Source: an uncultured Prevotellaceae bacterium (GTDB taxonomy: Bacteria; Bacteroidota; Bacteroidia; Bacteroidales; Bacteroidaceae). From it: 59,305 bases of DNA. The stretch is from NCBI GenBank assembly GCA_902786665.1, contig CADADN010000018.1:1-59305 (forward strand), in the 5' to 3' direction. The translations under genes and the position numbers were made by a program. Positions 1 through 9,040 of this stretch are shown one piece after another (positions within the stretch are counted from its first letter, which is position 1; each line of letters begins with the position of its first letter). Below the pieces are notes generated by a model. It saw nothing but the letters and a program-made list of their open reading frames with translations. It had not been told where the DNA came from and did not search any database.

Positions 1-32
1 AATCAGCGAAGATAATTTTTGGAGCAGCGAGA

Positions 33-59
33 GCAGAGTCAAGCTTGCTTGAACTCTGC
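33..59. repeat. Imperfect hairpin upstream of uvrA
   Basis: GCAGAGT-CAAGC pairs with GCTTG-A-ACTCTGC across a two-base loop, with one bulge. It is flanked by two copies of AATCAGCGAAG (1-11 and 75-85). No T-tract follows, so it is not a typical terminator. It may be the end of a repeat element that begins outside the window. Confidence 0.4.
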
Positions 60-110
60 CGAGTCGCGACAAAAATCAGCGAAGCTAAAATTGAAGATTA
101 GTCTTCTCCC

Positions 111-142
111 GAAGTCGTAGGGGCGGGTCTTGTGCCCACCCG
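111..142. repeat. Interspersed palindromic repeat (GGGCGGG...CCCGCCC family), copy 1
   Basis: The core is GTAGGGGCGGGTCTTGTGCC followed by CACCCG, preceded by GAAGTC. The same core occurs at 18344-18376 (decayed), 18419-18446, 30202-30236, 38537-38560 and inside cbiA near 56234-56340. The arms GGGCGGG and CCCGCCC (here CCCACCC) can form a hairpin in RNA. It lies about 50 bases upstream of the uvrA start. Confidence 0.7.
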
Positions 143-193
143 ATAAAGAAATTCAGAGTATTCTGAGTAATCAAAATAATCAAAGCTATCGAG

Positions 194-3013
194 ATGAGGA
201 AGGAAATCGAAGTGAAGGGTGCTCGTGTGAACAACCTGAAAAACATCAACGTATGCATCCCCCACGGCAAGTTGGTGGTGGTGGCAGGCGTGAGTGGCAG
301 CGGCAAGTCGTCGCTGGCCTTCGACACCCTGTATGCCGAGGGTCAGCGGCGCTACGTGGAGAGCCTCTCCTCCTACGCCCGTCAGTTCCTTGGACGCATG
401 AGCAAGCCGGAGTGCGACTCCATCAAGGGTCTCCCACCAGCCATCGCCATCGAGCAACGCGTCATCAGCCGCAACCCCCGTTCCACGGTGGGCACCTCCA
501 CGGAGATTTATGAATACCTGCGCCTCCTCTTCGCCCGCATCGGCAAGACCTATTCGCCCGTCAGCGGATGCCTGGTGAAGAAGCACTCCATCGACGACAT
601 CATCCAGCAAGTGCAGCAATACTCTGCCGGCACACGATTCTGCGTGATGGCACCCCTTCACATCCCCGAAGGCCGCACGTTGGAAAAGCAGTTGCAGATG
701 GAACTGCTACAAGGCTTCGTCAGGTTGTTCGTCAAAGGGCAGTTCGTGCGCATCGACGACTTCCTGGCCGATGCCTCGGCACTCTCCACCACCTCGCCTT
801 CCGACATCTACGTCCTCATCGACCGCCTCTCCGTGGATGGCAGCCCCGACAGCCTCTCACGCCTTACCGACTCGTGCGAGACCGCACTTTTCGAGGGAGA
901 CGGCGAGTGCCGCCTGACCTTTCTCCCCTCCAACATCTCCTATGACTTCTCCATGCGTTTCGAAGCCGACGGGATGGTCTTCGAGGAACCCAGCGACAAC
1001 ATGTTCTCCTTCAACTCCCCCGTGGGTGCCTGTCCACGCTGCGAGGGTTATGGCCGTGTACTAGGCATCGACGAACGGTTGGTGATTCCCAACACCACGC
1101 TGAGCGTCTATGAAGGGTGCGTGCAGTGCTGGCACGGCGAGAAGATGAAACTATGGCAGGAGGAGTTCTGCCGTCGCGCCGCACGCCACAACTTCCCCAT
1201 CTTCAAACCCTATATGGAATTGACTCGCAAGGAGAAGGACTGGCTCTGGCACGGCCTCCCCGGCGACCGCGACCGCGACATCCACGACCAGGTGTCCATC
1301 GACGCCTTCTTCGCGATGGTCCAGGAGAACCAATACAAAATCCAATACCGGGTGATGCTCAGCCGTTACAAGGGCAAGACCATCTGTCCGGAATGTCACG
1401 GCACACGTCTGAAAAAAGAGGCCGGCTATGTGCAGATTGCCGGCAAGAGCATCTCCGACCTTGTGGAGATGCCCGTCTGGAGCCTCCGCCAATGGTTCCT
1501 CAACCTTCAATTGGAAGACCATGAGCAGGAAATCGCCAAGCGGCTGCTCACGGAAATCAACAACCGCCTGCGATTCCTCGACGAGGTGGGACTGGGCTAC
1601 CTCACCCTCAACCGGCAGTCGAACACGCTGAGCGGCGGCGAGAGCCAGCGCATCAACCTCACCACATCGCTCGGCAGTTCGCTCGTGGGGTCGCTCTACA
1701 TCCTCGACGAACCCAGCATCGGGCTCCACTGCCGTGACACCCACCGCCTCATCAACGTCCTCAAGGACCTGCAGTCGATAGGCAACACGGTGATTGTGGT
1801 GGAGCACGACGAGGAGTTCATGCGTGCCGCCGACTACCTCATCGACATCGGTCCCGACGCCGGCCGCCTGGGGGGAGAGATTGTCTTCGAGGGCAATGCT
1901 TCGGAGGTGTGCGAACAGTCGTTGGAGAAATACCCACACAGTTACACGGTGAAATACCTCACCCACAAGGAGACCATCCCCGTCCCTTCGAGCAGAAGGC
2001 CCTGGAACCAATACATCACCATCCGTGGTGCTCGCATGAACAACCTTCGCGGCATCGACGTGCTGATACCCCTCAACGTGTTCACCGTGGTGACAGGAGT
2101 GAGCGGAAGCGGCAAGTCGTCACTCGTCAGCGGCATCCTCTACCCCGCACTGAAACGCCACCTCGGCGACGTGTGCGACGCCCCAGGCGAATACCTTGCC
2201 CTCGATGGAGACTGGAAGCAAGTGAGCCGCGTGGAGTTTGTTGACCAAAACCCTATCGGAAAGAGCAGCCGCAGCAACCCCGCCACCTATGTGAAAGCCT
2301 ACGACGCCATCCGCCAATTGTTTGCCGAACAGCAGCTGTCGCGACAGATGGGCTTCTCCGCCCAATATTTCTCCTTCAACGCCGACGGTGGCCGTTGCGA
2401 GGAGTGCAAGGGCGCCGGGGTCATCACCGTGGAGATGCAGTTCATGGCCGACTTGGAACTGGAGTGCGAGGCCTGCCATGGACAACGTTTCAAGCACGAC
2501 ATCCTGGAGGTGAGATTCGCAGGCAAGAACATCAACGAGGTGCTCGACATGACGGTTTCCGAAGCAATCGAGTTCTTCAACGCCAACAACCAAGGCACCA
2601 TCTCGAAGCGGCTACAACCCCTGGAGGATGTGGGATTGGGATACATCAAACTGGGACAGAGTTCATCGACACTCTCAGGCGGTGAAAACCAGCGTGTGAA
2701 ACTAGCCTACTTCATCGGCCAGGAGCGCCAGGACCCCACCTTGTTCATCTTCGACGAACCCACCACCGGCCTGCATTTCCACGACATCCGCAAGTTGCTC
2801 GAAGCCTTCCAAGCATTGATATTGAGAGGACACACCGTACTGGTGATAGAACACAACCTCGAAGTGGTGAAATGTGCAGACCATGTCATCGACCTCGGTC
2901 CCGACGGCGGCGACAAAGGCGGCAACCTCGTGTTTGCAGGCACACCAGAGGATTTGGTGAAATGCAAGGACAGCATCACAGGGAAATATCTCAAAGAGGT
3001 GCTGGAACTGTAG
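194..3013 (+). CDS. uvrA: Excinuclease ABC subunit A (UvrA)
   Basis: This is the DNA-damage recognition ATPase of nucleotide excision repair; it works as a dimer with UvrB in the cytoplasm. The 939 residues have the expected double ABC layout: Walker [10 protein letters not shown] at about 32-40 and again near 635, and signatures LSGGESQR near 477 and LSGGENQR near 826. The C-terminal zinc module keeps CEEC and CEAC (about 735 and 758). In the N-terminal zinc module only CPRC (near 280) is seen; the partner CxxC of the E. coli protein is replaced by FEADG. From memory that is common in Bacteroidetes UvrA, but paralogue status (UvrA1 or UvrA2) is not settled. The ATG at 194 gives the standard [10 protein letters not shown] start. 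A repeat array begins directly after the stop. Confidence 0.95.
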   Translation: MRKEIEVKGARVNNLKNINVCIPHGKLVVVAGVSGSGKSSLAFDTLYAEGQRRYVESLSSYARQFLGRMSKPECDSIKGLPPAIAIEQRVISRNPRSTVGTSTEIYEYLRLLFARIGKTYSPVSGCLVKKHSIDDIIQQVQQYSAGTRFCVMAPLHIPEGRTLEKQLQMELLQGFVRLFVKGQFVRIDDFLADASALSTTSPSDIYVLIDRLSVDGSPDSLSRLTDSCETALFEGDGECRLTFLPSNISYDFSMRFEADGMVFEEPSDNMFSFNSPVGACPRCEGYGRVLGIDERLVIPNTTLSVYEGCVQCWHGEKMKLWQEEFCRRAARHNFPIFKPYMELTRKEKDWLWHGLPGDRDRDIHDQVSIDAFFAMVQENQYKIQYRVMLSRYKGKTICPECHGTRLKKEAGYVQIAGKSISDLVEMPVWSLRQWFLNLQLEDHEQEIAKRLLTEINNRLRFLDEVGLGYLTLNRQSNTLSGGESQRINLTTSLGSSLVGSLYILDEPSIGLHCRDTHRLINVLKDLQSIGNTVIVVEHDEEFMRAADYLIDIGPDAGRLGGEIVFEGNASEVCEQSLEKYPHSYTVKYLTHKETIPVPSSRRPWNQYITIRGARMNNLRGIDVLIPLNVFTVVTGVSGSGKSSLVSGILYPALKRHLGDVCDAPGEYLALDGDWKQVSRVEFVDQNPIGKSSRSNPATYVKAYDAIRQLFAEQQLSRQMGFSAQYFSFNADGGRCEECKGAGVITVEMQFMADLELECEACHGQRFKHDILEVRFAGKNINEVLDMTVSEAIEFFNANNQGTISKRLQPLEDVGLGYIKLGQSSSTLSGGENQRVKLAYFIGQERQDPTLFIFDEPTTGLHFHDIRKLLEAFQALILRGHTVLVIEHNLEVVKCADHVIDLGPDGGDKGGNLVFAGTPEDLVKCKDSITGKYLKEVLEL

Positions 3014-3252
3014 AGGAGTTAAAGGGGAGTTAAAGGGGAGTTTATTCAGGAGTTAAAGGGGAGTTAAAGGGGAGTTAAAGGGACATATGTCTGCTTGTTT
3101 CGAGAGTTAAAGGGGAGTTAAAGAGGAGTTAAAGGGACATATGTCTGCTTCGTTAGAGAGTTAAAGGGGAGTATTTTAAGGAGTTAATGAGGAGTTAAAG
3201 AGGAGTTAAAGAGGAGTTAAAGGGACATATGTCTGCTTGTTTCGTGAGTAGG
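3014..3252 (+). repeat. GAGTTAAAG 12-bp repeat array 1
   Basis: About 12 exact copies of GAGTTAAAG, mostly spaced 12 bases apart as GAGTTAAAGRGG, are arranged in groups. Three groups end with GGGACATATGTCTGCTT and then TTTCG or CGTTAG. ACATATGT is a perfect palindrome. The array starts a few bases after the uvrA stop and has no convincing reading frame. Similar arrays are at 7631-8068, 23130-23430, 25588-25685 and 36307-36460, all with the G-rich strand on plus. Confidence 0.9.
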
Positions 3253-3338
3253 GTGTCCATTTTGTAATCAGTTTTTTCATAAAGATTACTTTTCGCATCC
3301 TTTGCCAAGAGTTTTCGTCCAACAGTCGGTGCGCATAT

Positions 3339-3360
3339 CCCCTCCCCTCGAGGGGAGGGG
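3339..3360. repeat. CCCCTCCCC/GGGGAGGGG palindrome
   Basis: A perfect 22-bp palindrome (CCCCTCCCCTCGAGGGGAGG plus GG), followed by CTGGGGTGGGGT. A near copy with the same flanks lies at 11458-11479, inside a MITE-like element. The block 3253-3415 around it holds no recognisable gene. Confidence 0.7.
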
Positions 3361-3415
3361 CTGGGGTGGGGTCTTTGATCAAAAGTCGATACAACAAATT
3401 ATACACCTTATTTCG

Positions 3416-3462
3416 GGAGTTAAAGAGAAGTTAAAGGGACATATGTCTGCTTGTTTCGGGAG
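3416..3462 (+). repeat. GAGTTAAAG array, short satellite copy
   Basis: Contains GAGTTAAAGAGAAGTTAAAG followed by GGACATATGTCTGCTTGTTTCGG. It is the same unit plus tail as the main array 160 bases upstream, separated from it by the 3253-3415 block with the palindrome. Confidence 0.8.
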
Positions 3463-3567
3463 GTGAAAGGCATGTTATCGTTTTTTACAGTAGCTACGAC
3501 CTCGTTGTAGAGATGAAGGAACCAAGTGACAACTTTCAAGTCGAAAAAGTTTTTTCACGAAAAAATT

Positions 3568-3597
3568 TTGTAGGAAAGAAAAAAAAGCCTATCTTTG
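3568..3597 (+). promoter_or_regulatory. Bacteroidetes-type promoter for the tRNA pair
   Basis: TTG at 3568-3570, a 19-base spacer and TATCTTTG at 3590-3597 match the TTG-N19-TAnnTTTG consensus. The tRNA-Thr gene starts 31 bases further on, so both tRNAs are probably read from here. Confidence 0.7.
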
Positions 3598-3627
3598 CAG
3601 ACGCAATACGAAAAAGGGATAGAAACC

Positions 3628-3700
3628 GCCGATATGGCTCAGTTGGTAGAGCAATTCATTCGTAATGAATAGGTCCCGGGTTCGAGTCCCGGTATCGGCT
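3628..3700 (+). tRNA. tRNA-Thr (anticodon CGT)
   Basis: A full cloverleaf is visible: acceptor GCCGATA/TATCGGC, D-arm GCTCAGTTGGTAGAGC, anticodon stem ATTCA/TGAAT around loop TTCGTAA, and T-arm with GGTTCGAGTCC. The anticodon CGT reads ACG. The 3' CCA is not encoded. Confidence 0.95.
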
Positions 3701-3714
3701 CAAAATACAAGTTC

Positions 3715-3785
3715 GCGGAATTAGCACATCGGTAGTGCATCGGCTTCCCAAGCCGAGGAGGCGGGTTCGATTCCCGTATTCCGCT
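3715..3785 (+). tRNA. tRNA-Gly (anticodon CCC)
   Basis: Acceptor GCGGAAT pairs with ATTCCGC, the anticodon stem TCGGC/GCCGA encloses loop TTCCCAA, and the T-arm carries GGTTCGATTCC. The anticodon CCC reads GGG. It lies 14 bases after tRNA-Thr and probably shares its transcript. CCA is not encoded. Confidence 0.95.
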
Positions 3786-3930
3786 CAAAAGGTAAGAGAT
3801 TGGAAACCAATGGGTTGAGAAAGTCAACTCGTTGGTTTTTTTGAAAATAGCACTCGTGATATTATTCTCCAGATATTGTGAGAATACGAAATTCCACAAG
3901 GTTAACCAACCCTTAAAGGAATTGCAGCGG

Positions 3931-4710
3931 ATGTTTGAAAAGGAGATAGAAAAATACGAGCAAGTCCGGAAAGAATATGAACAGAAGATTTCCAGGCGGA
4001 TGAGCAAGAAAGCGTGGATGGAATACCATGAAATCTTGTTCTCTGCCCATTCATGTGCCATAGAAGGGAACTCTTTCACTGTGGACGACACACGAATCCT
4101 TCGCGAACAAGGCATGGCGATGGTACCCGTAGGCAGGTCTTTATTGGAATGTGCTGAAATCGCAGACCATTTCCGTGCACTCGACTTTATGACACAACAT
4201 CTGTCGCACCCTTTCGACGAAGACTTGCTGAAAAACATACATCGCCTAGTGATGGAGCACACCATTGCCTACAAGGCACCAAATGCCACTGCAGGTGAAT
4301 ATACCACGGAAGACATGGCCGCCGGCGACACCATTTTTGGCGACCATGTGCAATTGATCTCACGTGTGCCACAACTGATGGCATCCACCTCAAAAGCACT
4401 TACAGAAGGAGCACACCCTTTGTTTGTTGCAGCAAAATGGCATGGCTATTTTGAATACCTGCACCCCTTTCGCGACGGCAACGGCCGGACGGGTCGCCTG
4501 ATGAGCAATTTCATCCTCCTGCGTGCCAACCATCCAATGCTGATCATCACCCTGAGCCAAAGAGGGGAATACATCTCCGCCCTCCGCAAGATTCGCACCG
4601 AGGGCACCGATGAATATCTGGTTGCATTTTTCTTCAAATGCAGCATAGAACGCATGGAAGAGGAAATGAAACAAAAGGAAAGAAACACCCGTCCCATGTT
4701 GTTTTTTTAA
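3931..4710 (+). CDS. Fic/DOC family protein (probable AMP transferase)
   Basis: Fic proteins transfer AMP, or sometimes another nucleotide moiety, from a nucleotide to hydroxyl side chains of target proteins. The catalytic signature HPFRDGNGRTGR is complete (HPFx[D/E]GNGRxxR), so the protein should be active. Near residue 43 of the chosen product, SCAIEGN matches the [S/T]xxxE[G/N] inhibitory helix, placed before the Fic core, as in class II Fic proteins that keep themselves switched off. The ATG at 3931 follows AAAGGA and gives 259 residues. A longer reading would need a TTG at 3832, close behind tRNA-Gly. No antitoxin gene is next to it. The target cannot be told from sequence. Confidence 0.88.
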   Translation: MFEKEIEKYEQVRKEYEQKISRRMSKKAWMEYHEILFSAHSCAIEGNSFTVDDTRILREQGMAMVPVGRSLLECAEIADHFRALDFMTQHLSHPFDEDLLKNIHRLVMEHTIAYKAPNATAGEYTTEDMAAGDTIFGDHVQLISRVPQLMASTSKALTEGAHPLFVAAKWHGYFEYLHPFRDGNGRTGRLMSNFILLRANHPMLIITLSQRGEYISALRKIRTEGTDEYLVAFFFKCSIERMEEEMKQKERNTRPMLFF

Positions 4711-4724
4711 AAAAGGAAACACTG

Positions 4725-4768
4725 AAAAAAGGGAGCAAGCTTGAAAGCTTGCTCCCCTTTCCTTTTTG
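4725..4768. terminator. Bidirectional intrinsic terminator
   Basis: GGGAGCAAGC-TTGAAA-GCTTGCTCCC forms a strong stem with a T-rich tract after it on plus (CTTTCCTTTTT) and an A-rich tract before it, which gives a T-tract on minus. It separates the convergent fic gene and the peptidase-like gene. A related GGAGCAAGC...GCTTGCTCC hairpin follows the paralogous C-terminal module at 11665-11694. Confidence 0.85.
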
Positions 4769-4809
4769 CGAGGATGATGGCTCAACCTCGTATTTCAATC
4801 ATAAGCCGT

Positions 4810-5985
4810 TTACTTCCTCAGCACCTTCTTGCCATTGATGATGACAACGCCCTTGTAGGAGTCGCTGACGCGCTGGCCAGAGAGGTTGTAGATGGCATGG
4901 TCAGTATTCTCACCGGCGGCCTGCATATTGTAGATGCTGGTGGTTGAGTCAAAGGTGAAGAAGTTGACGCCATTATACTGGTCCGCAGGCACAGCAAGGT
5001 ATGCCTTGTGAGCTTCGCTCTCAAAGGCTTCGCCATTTTCTTCACCCCAGTAGAAGCCCACCTTGTCGTTCTTGACCGCCAACTTATAGTATATATCACC
5101 CCCCTCAGTCAGGTGAGGTACGTCGAAGCCACGCAACATATTCTCCACGAAAATGCCCTCCTCCGAGGTCGGTTCGAAGGTGTATTCACCTGGCTCACCC
5201 TCAAGTATTACTGCATATCCTGCGGGAACGATGCCTGCGAGAGGCATGGGATTAACGGTATTCTCGCTGATGCCCTCCACGGTGAAGGCTTCCACGCCGC
5301 TTGGAATGGTGTATGCGCTGTTGGAATAGTAGAAGGTGGCGTAGCCAGATTCACCGATGGTGATGGTCACGGGCTCGGCAGGCTCTTGCTCCGGCCAGAA
5401 TGTGGCAAGATTGGTGAAGCCATTATTTGGGTCAGCCAAATCGATTATTCTCCCCCAGTGCACAGAATTGTTAAAATTGCCCTCGGCTACTGTTACAGTA
5501 TGACCATCAGGGTGTACCTCCAGGACCACCACGGAATGGCCGTTGTTGTTGAGTCGGACGCCATCTCCTACACGTATCTCTGGCAGATTATCATAAGTGC
5601 CGTTAATGATACGTATGGGGTATTCATAATTGGAGGCATACTCCATCATGTCCATCATGAAGCCAAAACAACCCACTCCTCCATAACAACCAGCTGGCCA
5701 GCCGTCGAACTCCACATGATTGCGGTATGGATCATCAAAGCTGTATGGTATATCGTTGGTCCATGGCGTTCCTTCCGTGTAGCCATCCATAGATTGGCGC
5801 TCCATGAGACGGTTGTAAACATCGGTTTCATTGAGAGGCGTCTGAGCCAAGGACGTAAGAACTGAAAAGGTGGCCATGAAAAACACGACCAACGTTCTAC
5901 GACATGATTTAAGACCATGTCTGTAAATACCATGCAATCTAGATGACTGCTGGATACCGAGATAGTTGTAAATACCTTTTGCCAT
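4810..5985 (-). CDS. Secreted cysteine-peptidase-like protein with type IX-like C-terminal tail
   Basis: The 391-residue product has an unusually long N-terminal region (about 30 residues), then a hydrophobic segment ending in SLAQ that looks like a signal peptide. The domain at about 70-200 has GCYGGVGCFGF, GDGVRL, HSVVVLEV and VAEGNFNNSVHWGR, a Cys...His pattern like CHAP or other papain-fold hydrolases; the exact family is not recognised. Residues from about 207 form a beta-rich module (GYATFYYSNSAY) ending in YNLSGQRVSDSYKGVV and GKKVLRK, a tail typical of secreted Prevotella proteins. This module is nearly the same as the end of the 1236-residue protein at 11735-15445. A promoter lies about 115 bases upstream. 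Substrate unknown. Confidence 0.65.
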   Translation of the reverse strand: MAKGIYNYLGIQQSSRLHGIYRHGLKSCRRTLVVFFMATFSVLTSLAQTPLNETDVYNRLMERQSMDGYTEGTPWTNDIPYSFDDPYRNHVEFDGWPAGCYGGVGCFGFMMDMMEYASNYEYPIRIINGTYDNLPEIRVGDGVRLNNNGHSVVVLEVHPDGHTVTVAEGNFNNSVHWGRIIDLADPNNGFTNLATFWPEQEPAEPVTITIGESGYATFYYSNSAYTIPSGVEAFTVEGISENTVNPMPLAGIVPAGYAVILEGEPGEYTFEPTSEEGIFVENMLRGFDVPHLTEGGDIYYKLAVKNDKVGFYWGEENGEAFESEAHKAYLAVPADQYNGVNFFTFDSTTSIYNMQAAGENTDHAIYNLSGQRVSDSYKGVVIINGKKVLRK

Positions 5986-6102
5986 ATTAAAAATAGTTTA
6001 GTTTTAGACAACAACAAGTTGACAATGTTTCAGGCAATCAGAAATTTCGTTTCCCATGGTGTGTTGCAAACATCAAAGTCCATAAAACTCTGATAGACTC
6101 GG

Positions 6103-6131
6103 CAAAATTAGCAATAAAAAACCAAAAACAA
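6103..6131 (-). promoter_or_regulatory. Promoter for the peptidase-like gene
   Basis: Read on minus: TTG (6131-6129), 18 bases, TAATTTTG (6110-6103). It predicts a leader of roughly 115 bases before the ATG at 5985. The rest of 5986-6305 shows no gene or strong repeat. Confidence 0.6.
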
Positions 6132-6305
6132 TTCTGTTTTGACGATTTTAACACATCAAGACAACAACTCGGTGATGACAGAGTCGGTGGAACTGCCGGT
6201 TGAACGTGAAGGAAATATCGCCTTGCAGGAAGGGTGGATGTGGGCGGCAATGATATTGCCGCATACGGAACATACGGAACAAGGGGCTTGTTCTGGAGTT
6301 GGGAC

Positions 6306-7517
6306 TTATATTTGGAATCTGTTGGTTTTTGCCACCCTTCTGGTAGGTTCCGTGCTGACACCGGCATATCCTGCGGCTTCTGGTGCGCCATACTGGTTGC
6401 CGGTGAGCTTCATTCCTGCATATTCCTCGAATCTCTCACGGACGCAAGTGACATATTTATGGGTTTCTGTGCCACGCATGTATCCATGCTTGACCACGGC
6501 ATCACGGTAATACTGAGGTTTACTGAGCAAGAGGATGTATTCCGACACGTCCTCCCAAACATATTTGTCGCCCCCGTGTTTTTCTGTCAGAGCCATGGCA
6601 TCTCTCACGTGCCCCGGTCCTCCGTTGTAGCTGGCGAGCACGAAATTGAGCCTCTCCACCTTGTCGGGCACGTCCCTGTAGTCCTTGAGCAGCTGGTTGA
6701 TGACCTTCACTGCCGTCTGCACGTTTGCCTCAGGGTCGTAGATCTTGTCCTCACTCAGTCCATATCCCTGTGCCGTCTGCGGCATGAGCTGCATGAGTCC
6801 GCATGCACCAGCCCATGACCTGGCCTTGGGGTCGAAACACGACTCTGTGTAGCAGATGGCAGCGAGGAGCCTCCAGTCGGTGCTGGCCTCTCCGGCATAC
6901 TCCTTGAAGAGAGCATCCCATTCGGAGATGATGCCATTCTCCTTGTCGATATATGGTGCGTAAGCATGGCATTGCACGGCTCCGCCGTTTTCCAATATCT
7001 CAGCTTCCATCTTCTCCATCTCCGCCAACAATTCAGGTTTGAACATTTTGTTGATGGTGTCGGCCAATTCCTTGTTGTATTGCATGACAGCCCACTGTGC
7101 ATTGCCTTGTTCCGGTCCGCAGAAGACGAGACTGTCGGCACCCTCGATGTTCTTTCTCACGGGCAAGAGGATGATGTCCCCTTCTCCTTTTTTTAGCTTT
7201 TCCACCATCTCCAAGGTGTCGAGGCATTCGTTGACGCGCAACCCCACCCTCAATTCTTCAGCCATCTTGCGGCCCACCATGTATTGGATGCCCATTTCGG
7301 CATTTCTGTAGGTATAATAAGATTTCTCCCCGGGGATGGTGAGGGCGATGAGTTCTCCGTTTTTCAATATTTCCTTAAGGGAATAACGCTCCATGGTGTC
7401 AACTTTCTCTTGGTTGATGACACCCCATGGTGCAACGATGACCTCGGTCAAACTCTCCTCTTTTTTTTGGCACGAAACGAGGAGCAGAAGTGCGATGAAA
7501 AAAAAGAAATTCTTCAA
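6306..7517 (-). CDS. mltF: MltF-like lytic murein transglycosylase lipoprotein
   Basis: Cuts peptidoglycan glycan strands to 1,6-anhydromuramoyl ends in the periplasm, attached to a membrane by lipid. The 403 residues start with a lipoprotein signal (LLLLVSC, Cys near 16). Residues about 40-230 resemble a family 3 solute-binding domain. From about 250 there is an SLT domain with catalytic Glu in CYTESCFDPKA, then GLMQLMPQTA and ASYNGGPGHV. This order is that of MltF. The promoter TTG-N20-TAATTTTG is at 7576-7546, about 30 bases before the start. The gene stands alone between the peptidase gene and repeat array 2. Confidence 0.9.
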   Translation of the reverse strand: MKNFFFFIALLLLVSCQKKEESLTEVIVAPWGVINQEKVDTMERYSLKEILKNGELIALTIPGEKSYYTYRNAEMGIQYMVGRKMAEELRVGLRVNECLDTLEMVEKLKKGEGDIILLPVRKNIEGADSLVFCGPEQGNAQWAVMQYNKELADTINKMFKPELLAEMEKMEAEILENGGAVQCHAYAPYIDKENGIISEWDALFKEYAGEASTDWRLLAAICYTESCFDPKARSWAGACGLMQLMPQTAQGYGLSEDKIYDPEANVQTAVKVINQLLKDYRDVPDKVERLNFVLASYNGGPGHVRDAMALTEKHGGDKYVWEDVSEYILLLSKPQYYRDAVVKHGYMRGTETHKYVTCVRERFEEYAGMKLTGNQYGAPEAAGYAGVSTEPTRRVAKTNRFQI

Positions 7518-7545
7518 AATGCTGATGTTAATACCTATTCGGGTG

Positions 7546-7576
7546 CAAAATTAGTAAATTATTCGTCAACAGCCAA
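7546..7576 (-). promoter_or_regulatory. Promoter for the mltF-like gene
   Basis: On minus: TTG at 7576-7574, 20-base spacer, TAATTTTG at 7553-7546, matching the Bacteroidetes consensus. The start codon at 7517 follows after about 25 transcribed bases. Confidence 0.65.
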
Positions 7577-7630
7577 ATAATTTTGTTTTAGTTAACATTG
7601 TCAAATAAAGTTTCGCTTTCGCTCAACTTT

Positions 7631-8068
7631 CAGGAGTTAAAGAGGAGTTATAGGGGAGTTAAAGAGGAGTTAAAGAGGAGTTAAAGGGGCATCGCTAGGG
7701 AGTTAAAGAGGAGTTAAAGGGGAGTTAAAGGGGAGTTAAAGAGGAGTTAAAGGGACATATGCTTGCTTCGTTAGGGAGTTAAAGGGGAGTTAAAGGGGCA
7801 TCGTTAGGAAGTTAAAGGGGAGTTATAGGGGAGTTAAAGAGGAGTTAAAGAGGAGTTAAAGGGACATATGCTTGCTTCGTCAGGGAGTTAAAGAGGAGTT
7901 AAAGAGGAGTTAAAGGGACATATGTCTGCTTCGTTAGGGAGTTAAAGAGGAGTTAAAGGGACATATGCTTGCTTCGTTAGGGAGTTAAAGAGGAGTTAAA
8001 GAGGAGTTCTCCCTCGCCCCCGGCCTGCGGCCACCCCCTCTCGGGCAGAGGGGGAGGAGTTAAAGGGG
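7631..8068 (+). repeat. GAGTTAAAG 12-bp repeat array 2 (largest)
   Basis: About 22 exact GAGTTAAAG units plus variants (GAGTTATAG, AAGTTAAAG) are set in higher-order blocks of 2-5 units. Blocks end in GGGACATATGCTTGCTTCGT and TAG (three times), in the TGTCTGCTT form (once), or in GGGGCATCG (twice). A GC-rich insert (CCCCCTCTCGGGCAGAGGGG, near 8010-8055) interrupts the last block. The array fills the space between the divergent mltF-like gene and hisG, leaving about 75 bases for the hisG promoter. Confidence 0.9.
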
Positions 8069-8122
8069 AAATCGCCAAAAGGTTACCGAAATAACGTAAA
8101 ATGCGAAAAAGCGGTGGTTTTC

Positions 8123-8153
8123 TTGGTCATTTGCTGATAAATCAATAATTTTG
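8123..8153 (+). promoter_or_regulatory. his operon promoter
   Basis: TTG at 8123-8125, a 20-base spacer and TAATTTTG at 8146-8153 fit the consensus. hisG starts 25 bases further. No room remains for a leader-peptide attenuator. Confidence 0.75.
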
Positions 8154-8178
8154 CATCGCAAAAACAAGGTAAAGAGAA

Positions 8179-9030
8179 ATGTTAAGAATAGCTGTACAAT
8201 CGAAGGGCCGACTTTTCGAGGACACCCTTCACCTGCTGACTGAGGCAGACATCAAGATCAGTTCAAGCAAGCGCACCCTGCTGGCACAGTCCACCAATTT
8301 CCCCTTGGAGGTGTTGTACCTCCGCGATGACGACATTCCCGAAAGCGTCGCCTCCGGCATCGCCGACATCGGCGTTGTGGGCGAGAACGAGTTTGAGGAG
8401 CGTGGCGAGCCCGCCGAGGTGATTGAGCGCCTGGGCTTCAGCAAATGCCGCCTCTCCCTTGCCATTCCCAAGGAAATCGACTACCCCGGCCTGGAGTGGT
8501 TCGAGGGCAAGAAAGTGGCCACCTCCTACCCCAACATCCTCCGTCGCTTCATGGAGAGCAAGGGCATCCACATCGAGATACATGTCATCACGGGCAGCGT
8601 GGAGATATCCCCGGGCATCGGCCTATCCGACGCCATCTTCGACATCGTGAGCAGCGGTTCCACGCTGGTGAGCAACAACCTGCGCGAGGTGGAGGTGGTG
8701 ATGCAAAGCGAAGCGCTGCTCATCGGCCACAAGGGAATGGACGCCACTAAGCGCGAGACGCTGCAGGAACTGTTGTTCCGCATCGGCGCCGTGCGCCAGG
8801 CCGAGGACAAGAAGTATGTGCGTATGAACGTCCCCCGCGCACGCTTGGACGAAATCGTCGACGTGCTGCCCGGCCTGAAGAGCCCCACCATCATCCCCCT
8901 TGCCGACGAGGAGTGGTGCTGCGTGCATACGGTGCTCGACCAGCGTCGTTTCTGGGAAATCATCGGCCGCCTGAAAGAGTTGGGCGCCCAAGGCATCCTT
9001 GTCACGCCGATAGAGAAGATGATACTGTAA
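8179..9030 (+). CDS. hisG: ATP phosphoribosyltransferase (HisG), long form
   Basis: Catalyses the first step of histidine synthesis, joining ATP and PRPP to phosphoribosyl-ATP. MLRIAVQSKGRLFEDTL is the usual N-terminus, and the phosphate-binding stretch is recognisable at about 150-170 (DIVSSGSTLVSNNL). At 283 residues it is the long form with a C-terminal ACT-like regulatory domain (about 210-283, VHTVLDQRRFWEIIGRLKEL). Long HisG works alone as a hexamer and is inhibited by histidine, so no hisZ is needed. First gene of a three-gene operon, 10 bases before hisD. Confidence 0.96.
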   Translation: MLRIAVQSKGRLFEDTLHLLTEADIKISSSKRTLLAQSTNFPLEVLYLRDDDIPESVASGIADIGVVGENEFEERGEPAEVIERLGFSKCRLSLAIPKEIDYPGLEWFEGKKVATSYPNILRRFMESKGIHIEIHVITGSVEISPGIGLSDAIFDIVSSGSTLVSNNLREVEVVMQSEALLIGHKGMDATKRETLQELLFRIGAVRQAEDKKYVRMNVPRARLDEIVDVLPGLKSPTIIPLADEEWCCVHTVLDQRRFWEIIGRLKELGAQGILVTPIEKMIL

Positions 9031-9040
9031 ACCTGTCGTC

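Noticed and set aside
3700-4770. Integrated island with att sites behind tRNA-Gly
   Set aside because: No integrase and no second copy of the tRNA 3' end was found downstream in the window.
7631-8068. Repeat array as a CRISPR locus
   Set aside because: The unit is 12 bp, spacing is mostly zero, the tails are constant rather than unique spacers, and no cas gene is present in the window.
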